A stretch of DNA of 50,318 nucleotides from an uncultured Eubacteriales bacterium (GTDB taxonomy: Bacteria; Bacillota; Clostridia; Oscillospirales; Oscillospiraceae), in NCBI GenBank assembly GCA_949289455.1, contig CASEOA010000031.1:1-50318 (forward strand). The letters run 5' to 3'. Below, piece after piece: positions 34,328 through 41,673 of the stretch. The notes under the pieces were generated by a model. That model made no database searches, was not told the DNA's origin, and was given only the letters and a program-made list of their open reading frames with translations. Position numbers and translations under genes: made by a program. Positions within the stretch are counted from its first letter, which is position 1; the number at the start of each line of letters is the position of its first letter.

Positions 34328-34360
34328 GGGCCTGCCGCAGCCTTGCGGCAGGCCCCTTTT
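34328..34360 (+). terminator. Intrinsic terminator after the AI-2E family gene
   Basis: 12 bp stem GGGCCTGCCGCA/TGCGGCAGGCCC with loop GCCT and a CTTTT tail. Confidence 0.88.
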
Positions 34361-34402
34361 GATGAGGTTTTCTAAAGTTTCCTAAAATCTGCCCCAATCG
34401 CT

Positions 34403-34431
34403 TTGACAGATGATCCACATGGCCGTACAAT
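34403..34431 (+). promoter_or_regulatory. Strong sigmaA promoter of the DUF4157 gene
   Basis: TTGACA, 17 bp spacer, TACAAT; about 60 bp before the ATG. Confidence 0.8.
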
Positions 34432-34491
34432 AGAATTATCGTAATCAACAGGTTTTCCACGCCTTGATTTACCTATACAGGAGGTGCCCAT

Positions 34492-35637
34492 ATGAGTAAA
34501 AAATTACTTCAGGACCCACAGGCTGAGCAGGAGGCCAACGACATCGGTTCCCGCTTTATGGACAGCGCCGACGTGGTGGGGGATATGTCCCGCAGCCTGG
34601 GCTACGACTTTTCCTCCGTACACATCCACACCGATCAGGAGGCCGCCCGGCGGGTGGAGGGCACCGGGGCGGACGCCTTTGCCTCCGGCAAGGATATTTT
34701 CTTCGGCCGCGGGGTATTCCAGCCCAACGACCGGGCCAGCCGGGGCCTGCTGGCCCATGAGCTGACCCACACCATGCAGCAGTCGGGCGGCGGTGAGGTC
34801 CAGGCCCAGACCCCCGAAGGCGCCATGCAGGGGGGACTCCTGGACTGGTTCCGCGGCAAGTTTGGCAAAAAAAAGCCGGAAGACCTGCAAATCAGTGAAC
34901 CGACTCTGGTATCCGGCCCGGGTGATCCCGTTACCAAAACAATTAAAAAGGCAGACGGCTCTTTGGTCCAGCGCAAATTTTTGAACTCCAGCAGCTACGC
35001 GCTCAATGAAATGCTTCAAGGCGCCAGCCGGGAGCAGCTCCGCTCCCCACTGGTCCGCGACCTGGTTCTGCAGGATTTTAACGCCAATATGAACACCCGT
35101 CTGCAGAATCTGCAGGCAAATAACAGTACAGAATTGGATGAGGAGGCTTTCCGCAGGGGGGCTGGCGAGCTGCAGACACTGAATATGGTCCTCCAGGCAA
35201 CTCTGCCAGAGGGTTTCAGCGGCCAGGTCATGGAAGCCCAAAAAAGCGGCGGGGTAGATGGAGCGTTGGACTTTATCAGTCAGTCTGTAGGGGAAAACGA
35301 GGACGCCATGAGCCTGATGGCAGCAACCGCCCCCGCCTTTGAAGGAATTTCACGGTTTGACAGCCCGGAATCCCGCTCCAGGATCATGATGAACAACCTG
35401 GTTCTCCGGGCGGTCAATAATCCCATCATCGACGCCTATGGCAACAAAGACAGGATGCTCGCCAATAAACTCAAAGCCGAGGGTAAGAGCGAGGCGGAGG
35501 TCGCAGCCGCCACAAGGCAGTTGGACAAAAGCGATGTCGTTCGTGCGATGCGCCTACAAAAGGAAGTCAACACAGGGGAAAGCGCCAGCGCCACCCGCCT
35601 GCGGGAGCTGCTGCTGCACCGTTTCCAATACCGTTAA
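34492..35637 (+). CDS. DUF4157-domain protein with HELTH zinc-peptidase motif, orphan
   Basis: 381 residues. Residues about 25-100 match the DUF4157 domain: VHIHTDQEAARRVEGTGADA, FASGKDIFFGRGVFQP, and LAHELTHTMQQ with His89, Glu90 and His93 as the zinc-peptidase motif. This domain is most often found beside extracellular contractile injection systems or at the front of polymorphic effectors. After a glycine/charged linker (FRGKFGKKKPEDLQ) the rest is an unrecognised, mostly helical domain, with lower GC content than neighbouring genes. No signal peptide. AGGAGG lies 7 bp before the ATG. Flanked by its own promoter and terminator; no sheath, spike or baseplate genes are in the window. Domain call is firm, function unknown. 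Confidence 0.85.
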   Translation: MSKKLLQDPQAEQEANDIGSRFMDSADVVGDMSRSLGYDFSSVHIHTDQEAARRVEGTGADAFASGKDIFFGRGVFQPNDRASRGLLAHELTHTMQQSGGGEVQAQTPEGAMQGGLLDWFRGKFGKKKPEDLQISEPTLVSGPGDPVTKTIKKADGSLVQRKFLNSSSYALNEMLQGASREQLRSPLVRDLVLQDFNANMNTRLQNLQANNSTELDEEAFRRGAGELQTLNMVLQATLPEGFSGQVMEAQKSGGVDGALDFISQSVGENEDAMSLMAATAPAFEGISRFDSPESRSRIMMNNLVLRAVNNPIIDAYGNKDRMLANKLKAEGKSEAEVAAATRQLDKSDVVRAMRLQKEVNTGESASATRLRELLLHRFQYR

Positions 35638-35642
35638 CCGTC

Positions 35643-35680
35643 CGGGCCCGCCGCAGACCATTGCGGCGGGCCCGCTTTTT
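35643..35680 (+). terminator. Intrinsic terminator after the DUF4157 gene
   Basis: 13 bp stem CGGGCCCGCCGCA/TGCGGCGGGCCCG with a CTTTTT tail; stem nearly identical to the terminators at 24311 and 34328. Confidence 0.88.
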
Positions 35681-35742
35681 CTGCCGGGACAGGCAACCTT
35701 TCCCCCTCCGGCGCATACCCATCTGTGAAGGAGGTGTGTGCC

Positions 35743-36924
35743 ATGTCCCGTCTGCTGGCCAGGGCGGCAGTCCGCGACTTTCTGCTGGGTCTGGCGCTGC
35801 TGTGCGCCACCCTGGCTCTGCTGTTCTACCCCAAGCCCGCCATGGAGGCCGCCCGGAGCGGGCTTTTGCTGTGCTACAATGTAATCATCCCCTCCCTGTT
35901 CCCCTTTTTCGTGCTGTCCTCCCTGGTGGTGGAGCTGGGGCTGGCGGACTACCTGGGGCGGCTGCTGGAAGGAGTCATGCGGCCCCTGTTCCATGTGGGC
36001 GGGCCCTGCGCCTCCGCCTTTGCCCTGGGCTTCATCGGGGGTTACCCGGTGGGAGCCAAAACCGCCATCAGCCTCTATGAGCGGGGGCTGTGCTCCCGCA
36101 CCGAAGCGGAACGGCTGCTGGCCTTCTGCAACAACTCGGGCCCCGCCTTCATCCTGGGGGTGGTGGGAGCCGGCATCTTTGCCAGCAGCGCCGTGGGGGT
36201 GGCCCTCTACCTGGCCCACGCCCTGGCCTCGGTGTGCGTGGGGCTGCTCTTCCGCTTCTACAAGGCGGGGGAGTCCGCCGGCACGGCCAGGCCCGCCCCC
36301 CGGTTCCAGGCCAGGCGGCTGTCGGCGGCCTTCACCGGGTCGGTGAAAAGCGCCTTTCAGTCCACCCTGAATATCTGCGCCTTTGTGGTGTTTTTCACGG
36401 TGGTCATCCAACTGCTCATGCACTCCGGCTTTCTCCCCGGCCTGGCCCAGGTCGTAGGCACCCTGCTGGCCCCCTTCGGCATGACCCCCGAGTGGGCCCA
36501 GCGGCTGCTCACCGGGATGCTGGAGGTGTCCTCCGGAGTGTCCACCCTCACCGAGGGAACCACCCTCAGCGGGCGGCTCACCATGGCCGCCTTCATGCTG
36601 GGATGGGCGGGAATTTCAGTCCACTGCCAGGTGCTCTCCTTTATCGGAGACAGCGGCCTGTCCCCGGCCACCTATCTGGTGGGCAAACTGCTCCACGGTG
36701 GCCTGTCTGCCCTGTTTATTGGGGTACTGCTGAAATTCTTTCCCCTCACCGCCCCGGTGTCCAACTACCTGGCCGACCAGGTGGCTGGCATCACCGGCAT
36801 GGAATTCCACGGGGCCCTCACCGCCTCGGTGCTGGCCGCCTGGCTGATTTTTGTGGGCTTTCTTCTGGCCGCCGCCCTGGGAACCCGAAAAAAGCCTGGA
36901 AAAGGACAGCGGAGCGTGCTATAA
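35743..36924 (+). CDS. ylbJ: Sporulation integral membrane protein, YlbJ-like
   Basis: 393 residues with about eight to nine hydrophobic segments and the nucleoside-recognition (Gate) fold. Recognisable: NVIIPSLFPFFVLSSLVVELG, GFIGGYPVGAKTAISLYE, CNNSGPAFILGVVGAGIF and GMLEVSSGVSTL, all typical of YlbJ, which in Bacillus is needed for spore-specific dipicolinate/germination-related functions and is expressed in the mother cell. ATG at 35743 is preferred with AAGGAGG 9 bp upstream; a GTG at 35725 overlaps that site. The small cysteine-containing gene follows 55 bp downstream, and spmA/spmB, another pair of this fold, lie convergently. Confidence 0.88.
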   Translation: MSRLLARAAVRDFLLGLALLCATLALLFYPKPAMEAARSGLLLCYNVIIPSLFPFFVLSSLVVELGLADYLGRLLEGVMRPLFHVGGPCASAFALGFIGGYPVGAKTAISLYERGLCSRTEAERLLAFCNNSGPAFILGVVGAGIFASSAVGVALYLAHALASVCVGLLFRFYKAGESAGTARPAPRFQARRLSAAFTGSVKSAFQSTLNICAFVVFFTVVIQLLMHSGFLPGLAQVVGTLLAPFGMTPEWAQRLLTGMLEVSSGVSTLTEGTTLSGRLTMAAFMLGWAGISVHCQVLSFIGDSGLSPATYLVGKLLHGGLSALFIGVLLKFFPLTAPVSNYLADQVAGITGMEFHGALTASVLAAWLIFVGFLLAAALGTRKKPGKGQRSVL

Positions 36925-36979
36925 TAATTCCATTACATCTGACCATTCCCTTCCCCATCGGGAGGACAGGAGGGATATC

Positions 36980-37189
36980 GTGTTATTCCAAAAGGATATT
37001 GAGCCCCGCTGCCTGTATTGCCAGCGGGGGACCATGCTGGACGAGGATCAGATTCTCTGCGCCAAAAAGGGCGTGGTCGCCCCCGGCGGCAGCTGCCGGT
37101 CTTTCAAGTACGACCCCCTCAAGCGGGTGCCCACCCCGCCGGTGACCCTGGATCTGGACAAATTGAAGGACGAGGATTTTTCCCTGTAA
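36980..37189 (+). CDS. Small cysteine-rich (zinc-ribbon-like) protein of unknown function
   Basis: 69 residues with the pattern CLYCQRG, then ILCAKKG and GSCRSFKYDP: four cysteines that could form a zinc site, followed by a hydrophilic tail with PPVTLDLDKLKDEDFSL. It starts at GTG 36980 with AGGAGG 6 bp upstream. Its stop codon lies in the stem of the following terminator. I recognise the general type as a short conserved Clostridia protein, without known function. Position after ylbJ may mean co-transcription. Confidence 0.78.
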   Translation: MLFQKDIEPRCLYCQRGTMLDEDQILCAKKGVVAPGGSCRSFKYDPLKRVPTPPVTLDLDKLKDEDFSL

Positions 37190-37223
37190 AAATGGCCTGC
37201 TGCCAACGCAGCAGGCCATTTTT
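37188..37223. terminator. Bidirectional intrinsic terminator
   Basis: A perfect 16 bp stem AAAAATGGCCTGCTGC/GCAGCAGGCCATTTTT with loop CAAC; ends the plus-strand small gene and the minus-strand spmAB operon. Confidence 0.9.
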
Positions 37224-37242
37224 CTGTACTGAAAGCAACCTC

Positions 37243-37764
37243 CTATCCCCCGTAAAAGACCACCCGCACCGCCCAGGCCGCGCCAATGAATCCGGCCAGA
37301 TCGGCACACAGGGCGGCGGGAATGGCGTAGCGGGTCTTGACGATACCCGCCGCCCCAAAGTACACCGCCACGGTGTAAAACGTGGTCTCGGTGGAGCCCA
37401 GCATCACAGCGGCGGTGCGGCCCACCAGGGAGTCTGGGCCGTAGGTGGAGATGAGCTCCGCCCCCACCCCCAGGGCGGCGGAACCGCTGACCGGGCGCAC
37501 CAGCAGCAGGGCCACCGTCTCCGGCGGAATGCCCAGGGCGGACAGCACCGGGGCCAGCGCCTGGGCCGCCAGGGTCAGCGCCCCGGAGGCCCGCAGCATA
37601 TACACCGCCGTCAGCAGCCCCACCAGGGCTGGGACGATGCGGGCCAGCACCCCCAGCCCCTCCTCCGCCCCGGCCAGCAGGGCGCTGTACACATCCACCC
37701 CCCGGGCCATGCCCAGCAGGGCCACGCCCCCCAGAATGAGGGGCACCAGCATGGTTACAAACAC
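37243..37764 (-). CDS. spmB: Spore maturation protein B
   Basis: 173 residues with the nucleoside-recognition-fold half typical of SpmB: MLVPLILGGVALLGMARGVD, ALVGLLTAVYMLRASGAL, LLLVRPVSGSAALGV and the GSTETTFYTVAVYFGAAGI motif. In Bacillus SpmA and SpmB take part in spore-core dehydration. GTG at 37764 is preferred: GGAGGG is 7 bp upstream and the gene then overlaps spmA by 10 bp; an internal ATG at 37752 is 19 bp from that site. Confidence 0.92.
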   Translation of the reverse strand: MFVTMLVPLILGGVALLGMARGVDVYSALLAGAEEGLGVLARIVPALVGLLTAVYMLRASGALTLAAQALAPVLSALGIPPETVALLLVRPVSGSAALGVGAELISTYGPDSLVGRTAAVMLGSTETTFYTVAVYFGAAGIVKTRYAIPAALCADLAGFIGAAWAVRVVFYGG

Positions 37765-38345
37765 CTTCCATCCCTCCAGATTCGGGCCATGAGCTTGGCG
37801 GCAGCCACGCCCACCGTCACCGACAGCAGGGAGGCCAGCCACACCGCCGGCAGGATGTCGAAGGGGGCGGCGCAGCCCGCGGCCTGCCGCACCCCCGCCA
37901 CGGTGGTGGGGATGAGCTGGATGGAGGCGGTGTTGCACACCACCAGCATACACAGCTCGTCCGAGGCCACGCCGGGGGAGCTGCGGCTCATGGCCCGGGC
38001 GGCCTGGAGGCCCAGGGGGGTGGCGGCGTTGCCCAGCCCCAGCAGGTTGGCCGACACATTGGCGGAAATGCAGTCCATCACCTGCCGGTCCCCGGCGAAG
38101 GCGGGATAGAGCCGCCGGAGCAGCGGGGCCAGCAGCCGGGACAGCAGAGCGGACAGGCCGCTGCGCTTCATGACCTCCATGACCCCCATCCACAGACAGA
38201 GCACCCCCGCCATAGACAGGCAGAGCTCCACCGCCGCCGCCGCCCCCTCCAGGGCCGCCCCGCTCACCGCCGGGCCGTTGCCGGTGGCCAGACCGCACAC
38301 CACCGAGAGTACCACCATGGCCGTCCAAATGGCCGCCATCGCCAT
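37755..38345 (-). CDS. spmA: Spore maturation protein A
   Basis: 196 residues. GVMEVMKRSGLSALLSRLL, CISANVSANLLGLGNAATPLG and LCMLVVCNTASIQLIPTTVAG are the conserved SpmA segments, with four to five hydrophobic helices. The ATG at 38345 is chosen since family members start MxxIW close to the first helix (AAIWTAMVVLSVVCG); earlier in-frame ATGs at 38378 and 38420 add an unconserved arginine-rich stretch. A G-rich sequence (AGGGGGG) precedes it. Operon with spmB. No sigmaA promoter seen, consistent with a sporulation sigma factor. Confidence 0.92.
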   Translation of the reverse strand: MAMAAIWTAMVVLSVVCGLATGNGPAVSGAALEGAAAAVELCLSMAGVLCLWMGVMEVMKRSGLSALLSRLLAPLLRRLYPAFAGDRQVMDCISANVSANLLGLGNAATPLGLQAARAMSRSSPGVASDELCMLVVCNTASIQLIPTTVAGVRQAAGCAAPFDILPAVWLASLLSVTVGVAAAKLMARIWRDGRCL

Positions 38346-38461
38346 ACGCCATCCCCCCTGTCCCAATGTCCGGTACATGCCATCTATACGCGCCCGCCTT
38401 CCAGAAATACCCACCCCCATTCAAATATCCTTTAAATTCTGTGAAGTTTCTGTGACATGGG

Positions 38462-38489
38462 TTGACAGCTCAATACGATATGTTATAAT
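38462..38489 (+). promoter_or_regulatory. Consensus promoter of the SpoVT/AbrB-like gene
   Basis: TTGACA, 16 bp spacer, TATAAT with an extended TG upstream of the -10 (TGTTATAAT). A leader of about 55 bases follows before the ATG. Confidence 0.85.
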
Positions 38490-38552
38490 TGTGTCAGTTT
38501 CTAGTTAATGAAGGGAATAATTGGGAACACATAGGGAAAGGAAGTAGCTTTT

Positions 38553-38795
38553 ATGAAATCGACCGGAATCGTACGTAAGGTAGATGAGCTGGGCCGCATT
38601 GTACTCCCCATTGAGCTCCGCCGCACGCTGGACATCGCGGAAAAGGACTCCCTGGAGATCTATGTGGACGGAGCCTCCATCGTGCTGAAAAAATATCAGC
38701 CTGCCTGTATTTTTTGCGATGATGCACGAGATGTGGTAAACTTTAAAGGAAAAAACGTGTGCAAAAATTGCATCCAGGAGCTTCAGCTCAAGTAA
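38553..38795 (+). CDS. AbrB/SpoVT-family transition-state regulator with C-terminal zinc motif
   Basis: 80 residues. The N-terminal SpoVT-AbrB DNA-binding fold is clear (MKSTGIVRKVDELGRIVLPI, then ELRRTLDI and VDGASIVLKKYQP). The C-terminal third has CIFC and CKNC pairs (CxxC-x14-CxxC), a zinc-binding tail frequent in Clostridia AbrB-like proteins. A DNA-binding regulator of growth transition and sporulation genes is the likely role. GGAAAGGAAG precedes the ATG by 8-9 bp. Own strong promoter and terminator. Confidence 0.92.
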   Translation: MKSTGIVRKVDELGRIVLPIELRRTLDIAEKDSLEIYVDGASIVLKKYQPACIFCDDARDVVNFKGKNVCKNCIQELQLK

Positions 38796-38810
38796 GCGCC
38801 CCCAGAGTAA

Positions 38811-38857
38811 AAACGGGAGAGCCCCCCTGCGCAGCAGGGAGGGTCCTCCCGTTTTTT
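38811..38857 (+). terminator. Intrinsic terminator after the AbrB-like gene
   Basis: Two-part stem with CGGGAG/CTCCCG outside and CCCTGC/GCAGGG inside, then TTTTTT. Confidence 0.88.
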
Positions 38858-39016
38858 CTTGTTTTTACAGATACAGGTTGATTAACACAGGTAAATCTGA
38901 TAAGAACCATTTTGAGGGAATTCCCCTGAATATTTCCCTTTTCCGACACAATGCGACTATTTTTTCCTACTATTGCTGAATGCTGCGCAGATCTCAAATT
39001 ATACGTTTTGTAATAT

Positions 39017-39874
39017 TCAATTCCCCTCATTAACCTGGTCCCGGCCTTGCTCCACCGCTCTGCCATACAGTTCGTTTTTGGGCAATCCGGTGGCTTTGGC
39101 CACCTGCCGGGCCGCGTCCTTCAGGGAAAGGCCCTCCTGCCGCAGCCGCTCCACCTGCTCCAGGGCCTGCTCCAGGGTGGGGGTCTCGGCGGCCCCCTGG
39201 GCCGCCCCCTCCACCACCAGCACAAACTCCCCCCGGGGCGGGTTTTCCTGGTACCAGGCTGCCGCCTCCCCCAAGGTGGTGCGCCGCACCTCCTCGTGGA
39301 GCTTGGTCAGCTCCCGGCACAGGGAGATCCGCCGGTCCGGCCCAAAGGCCTCCGCCAGGTCGGCCAGGGTGGCAACCAGCTTGTGGGGAGCTTCATAGAA
39401 AATCATAGTACGCCGCTCCCCCGCCAGTTCCTCCAGATGGGCCCGGCGGTTTTTCTTGTTCATGGCCAAAAAGCCCTCAAAGGTGAACCGGCCGGTGGGC
39501 AGCCCGGACACCGACAGGGCGGTGACCAGGGCGCAGGGGCCTGGGATGGCCACCACCTCCACCCCGCTCTGGGCGCACAGCCGCACCAGATCCTCCCCGG
39601 GGTCGGACACCGCCGGGGTACCGGCGTCGGTGACCAGGGCGCAGCTCTCCCCGGCCAGCAGGCGGCCCAGCACCGCCTGGCCCCCCGCCTCGGTGTTGTG
39701 GCGGTAGTAGGACACCATGGGCTTTTTGATCCCCAGGTGATTGAGCAGCTTCAGGGACACCCGGGTGTCCTCGGCGGCGATAAAGTCCACCGCCACCAGG
39801 GTATCCGCCATCCGCTGAGAGATGTCCCCCAGGTTGCCGATGGGGGTGGGTACCAGATATAAAATTCCGGCCAT
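39017..39874 (-). CDS. rsmI: 16S rRNA (cytidine-1402-2'-O)-methyltransferase
   Basis: SAM-dependent methylase of the tetrapyrrole-methylase fold, 285 residues. LYLVPTPIGNLGDISQRM, DFIAAEDTRVSLKLLNHLGI, LVTDAGTPAVSDPGEDLV and the FYEAPHKLVATLADL region are those of RsmI, which modifies the ribosome decoding centre. It resembles the corrin methylases but has the RsmI-specific AEDTR and DAGTP motifs. It is the last gene of the XRE-nudix-trmN6-rsmI cluster, 4 bp after trmN6. The 200 bp beyond it (38858-39016) hold no recognised feature. Confidence 0.95.
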   Translation of the reverse strand: MAGILYLVPTPIGNLGDISQRMADTLVAVDFIAAEDTRVSLKLLNHLGIKKPMVSYYRHNTEAGGQAVLGRLLAGESCALVTDAGTPAVSDPGEDLVRLCAQSGVEVVAIPGPCALVTALSVSGLPTGRFTFEGFLAMNKKNRRAHLEELAGERRTMIFYEAPHKLVATLADLAEAFGPDRRISLCRELTKLHEEVRRTTLGEAAAWYQENPPRGEFVLVVEGAAQGAAETPTLEQALEQVERLRQEGLSLKDAARQVAKATGLPKNELYGRAVEQGRDQVNEGN

Positions 39875-39878
39875 TGTC

Positions 39879-40523
39879 TTACCTCCGGTCTGTCAGTTGT
39901 ACGGGCAGGATCTCCAGCCCCGGCCTGCCCTGGCGCACCGCCTCCACCAGCACGGCGGAGGGGGGGCTGTCCAGCCGGTGCTGGAGCAGGGCCAGCCGCT
40001 TGGGCTCCAGCCCGTGGGCGGTGAGGGCGGCAAAGAGCTCCGCCAGCCGCTCCGGCCGGTGGACCAGGGCGAACCGCCCTCCGTTTTTCACCAGCCGCCC
40101 GGCGGCGGCGCACCAGTCCTCCAGGACAGCCTCCTCCGTCCGGGCAGAGCCGCCGTGCGCACCGCTGCCCGCCTTGAAATAGGGCGGGTTGGCCACCGCC
40201 AGGGAAAAGCCTCCGGCAGGCAGGGTACGGCATACCTGCCGGAGGTCTCCGGTGAAAACTTCCCCCGCCAGTCCGTTCTGGGCCAGGTTGTGCCGGGCCA
40301 GGGCGCTGTCCGCCGGGTCTTGTTCCACTCCGGTCAGCGTCAGCGGGGCCGTTCGGGCGGCCAGCAGCAGCAGCAGGGCTCCCGCCCCGCAGCCCAGGTC
40401 GCACACCCTGTCCCCCCGGCGCAGGGTGGCGAAGGCCCCCAGGGCCAGGCTGTCCTGCCCCAGGGGAAAACAGGTGTCCGACTGGTCATAGCGGTAGGGC
40501 CCCAGCCGCTCCGGGGCTCTCAC
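39879..40523 (-). CDS. trmN6: tRNA1(Val) (adenine-N6)-methyltransferase-like protein
   Basis: 214 residues. N-terminal YDQSDTCFPLGQDSLALGAF and VCDLGCGAGALLLLLA form the TrmN6/YfiC start and SAM site; the catalytic ANPPYF motif is typical of N6-adenine methylases. It probably modifies a tRNA adenine. GTG start at 40523 overlaps the nudix TGA (GTGA), with GGAGGG 6 bp upstream. The pairing with rsmI is widespread in Firmicutes. Confidence 0.88.
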   Translation of the reverse strand: MRAPERLGPYRYDQSDTCFPLGQDSLALGAFATLRRGDRVCDLGCGAGALLLLLAARTAPLTLTGVEQDPADSALARHNLAQNGLAGEVFTGDLRQVCRTLPAGGFSLAVANPPYFKAGSGAHGGSARTEEAVLEDWCAAAGRLVKNGGRFALVHRPERLAELFAALTAHGLEPKRLALLQHRLDSPPSAVLVEAVRQGRPGLEILPVQLTDRR

Positions 40524-41131
40524 TTCATACCCTCCATCAGGTTGCGGACAATGCGGCCGGTGAGCCCCCAGATGGGATGCCCCGGCCAGGGGTATACCGG
40601 CACAATGGCCTCCCCGCTCCGCCAGCGGTAGCCCTTGGGAAAGCCGATGCGGTCATAGGGGAAGTCCTCTCCCACCTGGGGCTTGAGCTCGTAGGAGTAG
40701 ATCTCCGCCGGGTGGGCCTCCAGCCAGCTTACCGGCACCAGAAAGGTCTCCTTCACCTCCGCCCGGCTGGGAGAGAGGGCGGCCAGCCCCGCCGGGGAAA
40801 TCACCCCCAGGAAGGGGTGCATCACAAACCGGCCGGGGTGGACCACCAGATCCAGGGGGTTCACCAGCTGAATCTCCGCCGGGGGGATGGACAGCTCCTC
40901 AAAGGTCTCCCGCAGGGCGCACTGGGCCGGGGTCTCCCCGGGCTCCATCCCGCCGCCGGGGAAACACACCTCCCCCGGCTGGTGATCCAGGGTCTCCGCC
41001 CGCACCTCAAAGAGGAGGCAGGGCCCCTCCGGACATTCCACCAGGGGCACCAGCACGGCGTACTCCCGGGTCACGTCCTGCACCTTGGGCACATGGCCCG
41101 TCCACCGGGCCTGAAACTCCGCAATGGTCAT
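40520..41131 (-). CDS. Nudix hydrolase, CoA pyrophosphatase (NudL)-like
   Basis: 203 residues with a complete Nudix box (GGGMEPGETPAQCALRETFE, continuing ELSI) preceded by LDHQPGEVCFPGG, which resembles the NudL/PCD1 CoA-pyrophosphatase motif. A role in hydrolysing CoA or related diphosphates is likely; other nucleotide substrates cannot be excluded. ATG at 41131 overlaps the stop of the XRE gene (ATGA). Overlaps trmN6 downstream. Confidence 0.85.
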   Translation of the reverse strand: MTIAEFQARWTGHVPKVQDVTREYAVLVPLVECPEGPCLLFEVRAETLDHQPGEVCFPGGGMEPGETPAQCALRETFEELSIPPAEIQLVNPLDLVVHPGRFVMHPFLGVISPAGLAALSPSRAEVKETFLVPVSWLEAHPAEIYSYELKPQVGEDFPYDRIGFPKGYRWRSGEAIVPVYPWPGHPIWGLTGRIVRNLMEGMK

Positions 41132-41352
41132 GTTCTCTCTTCCTTCCGGCCCAGCAGATAGTCCGCCGAGACCTGAAAATAATCGGCCAGTTTGATGACC
41201 AGCGTGGCGGAAATATTGATGTGGCCATACTCGATTTTCTGATAATGCCGCTCCGTCACGTCCAGAAAGTCCGCCATCTCCTTTTGGGTTTTTCCTTTTT
41301 CCCTGCGCAGCGGCTTGAGCCGCTCCGCCAGGCTGGGCAGAATGATTTCCAC
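41128..41352 (-). CDS. XRE-family helix-turn-helix regulator
   Basis: About 74 residues, nearly all one HTH domain: LAERLKPLRREKGKTQKEMA, the recognition region LDVTERHYQKIEYGHI, and ADYFQVSADYLLGRKEE. GTG at 41352 with GGGGGAG 5 bp upstream is preferred; an ATG at 41373 would overlap the opposing consensus promoter. It overlaps the nudix gene (ATGA) and its start region is shared with the divergent promoter at 41365-41393, so it may repress the small divergent gene and itself. Confidence 0.82.
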   Translation of the reverse strand: MEIILPSLAERLKPLRREKGKTQKEMADFLDVTERHYQKIEYGHINISATLVIKLADYFQVSADYLLGRKEERT

Positions 41353-41364
41353 GCCGTCTCCCCC

Positions 41365-41393
41365 TTGACACATTATCATAATTCGTGTATAAT
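41365..41393 (+). promoter_or_regulatory. Perfect consensus promoter of the small gene at 41429
   Basis: TTGACA, 17 bp spacer, TATAAT, all consensus bases. It lies 12 bp from the XRE start codon on the other strand. Confidence 0.85.
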
Positions 41394-41413
41394 AGCATCA
41401 TCAAATTTCGTGT
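41380..41413. promoter_or_regulatory. Candidate operator: direct repeats AATTCGTGT and AATTTCGTGT
   Basis: Two copies, 24 bp apart. The first covers the spacer and -10 edge of the plus-strand promoter; the second lies downstream of the start. A weaker minus-strand promoter (TTGATG, 18 bp, TATGAT) overlaps the same segment. Spacing of about two DNA turns suits a dimeric regulator such as the adjacent XRE protein; this is inference. Confidence 0.4.
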
Positions 41414-41428
41414 TTTGGATGTGTGGGT

Positions 41429-41650
41429 ATGAATGACTTTTTGCAATTTCTCTACCGCTCCTACATACAGCCCTATCTGTCCGGCCTGCCCCGGGATGAC
41501 GGGGATCTGTTCCGGGAAAGTCTGTGCCTGGGCGATCAGACGGAGGAGACTAGGAAGGATGTGGAGGCGGTGGTGGCCTTTGCCGCCACCCATGCCTTCC
41601 TGCTGGGGATGCGCACCGGAGCCGGCCTGAACCAGAACGGCGTCCTGTAG
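41429..41650 (+). CDS. Small protein of unknown function
   Basis: 73 residues: MNDFLQFLYRSYIQPYLSGL, an acidic middle (RDDGDLFRESLCLGDQTEET), and VVAFAATHAFLLGMRTGAGL. It looks like a small soluble helical protein; no family was recognised with confidence. It has a perfect consensus promoter but a weak ribosome site. The stop codon is the TAG of a palindromic repeat, so the C-terminus may have been set by repeat insertion. Divergent from the XRE gene and convergent with nrdG. Confidence 0.65.
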   Translation: MNDFLQFLYRSYIQPYLSGLPRDDGDLFRESLCLGDQTEETRKDVEAVVAFAATHAFLLGMRTGAGLNQNGVL

Positions 41651-41673
41651 GGGCGGCTATCAGCCGCCCCTAC
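41647..41673. repeat. GC-rich palindromic repeat, copy 6 (perfect)
   Basis: Perfect 12 bp arms GTAGGGGCGGCT and AGCCGCCCCTAC around ATC. It contains the TAG stop of the plus-strand small gene, and its last base is the final base of the minus-strand nrdG TAG stop. Confidence 0.85.

Noticed and set aside
34492-36924. An extracellular contractile injection system locus around the DUF4157 gene
   Set aside because: No sheath, tube, spike, baseplate or AAA ATPase genes; neighbours are a permease-like gene and sporulation genes.
7164-41673. CRISPR array made of the GC-rich palindromes
   Set aside because: Copies are dispersed over 34 kb, are not regularly spaced, and have no spacers or cas genes.
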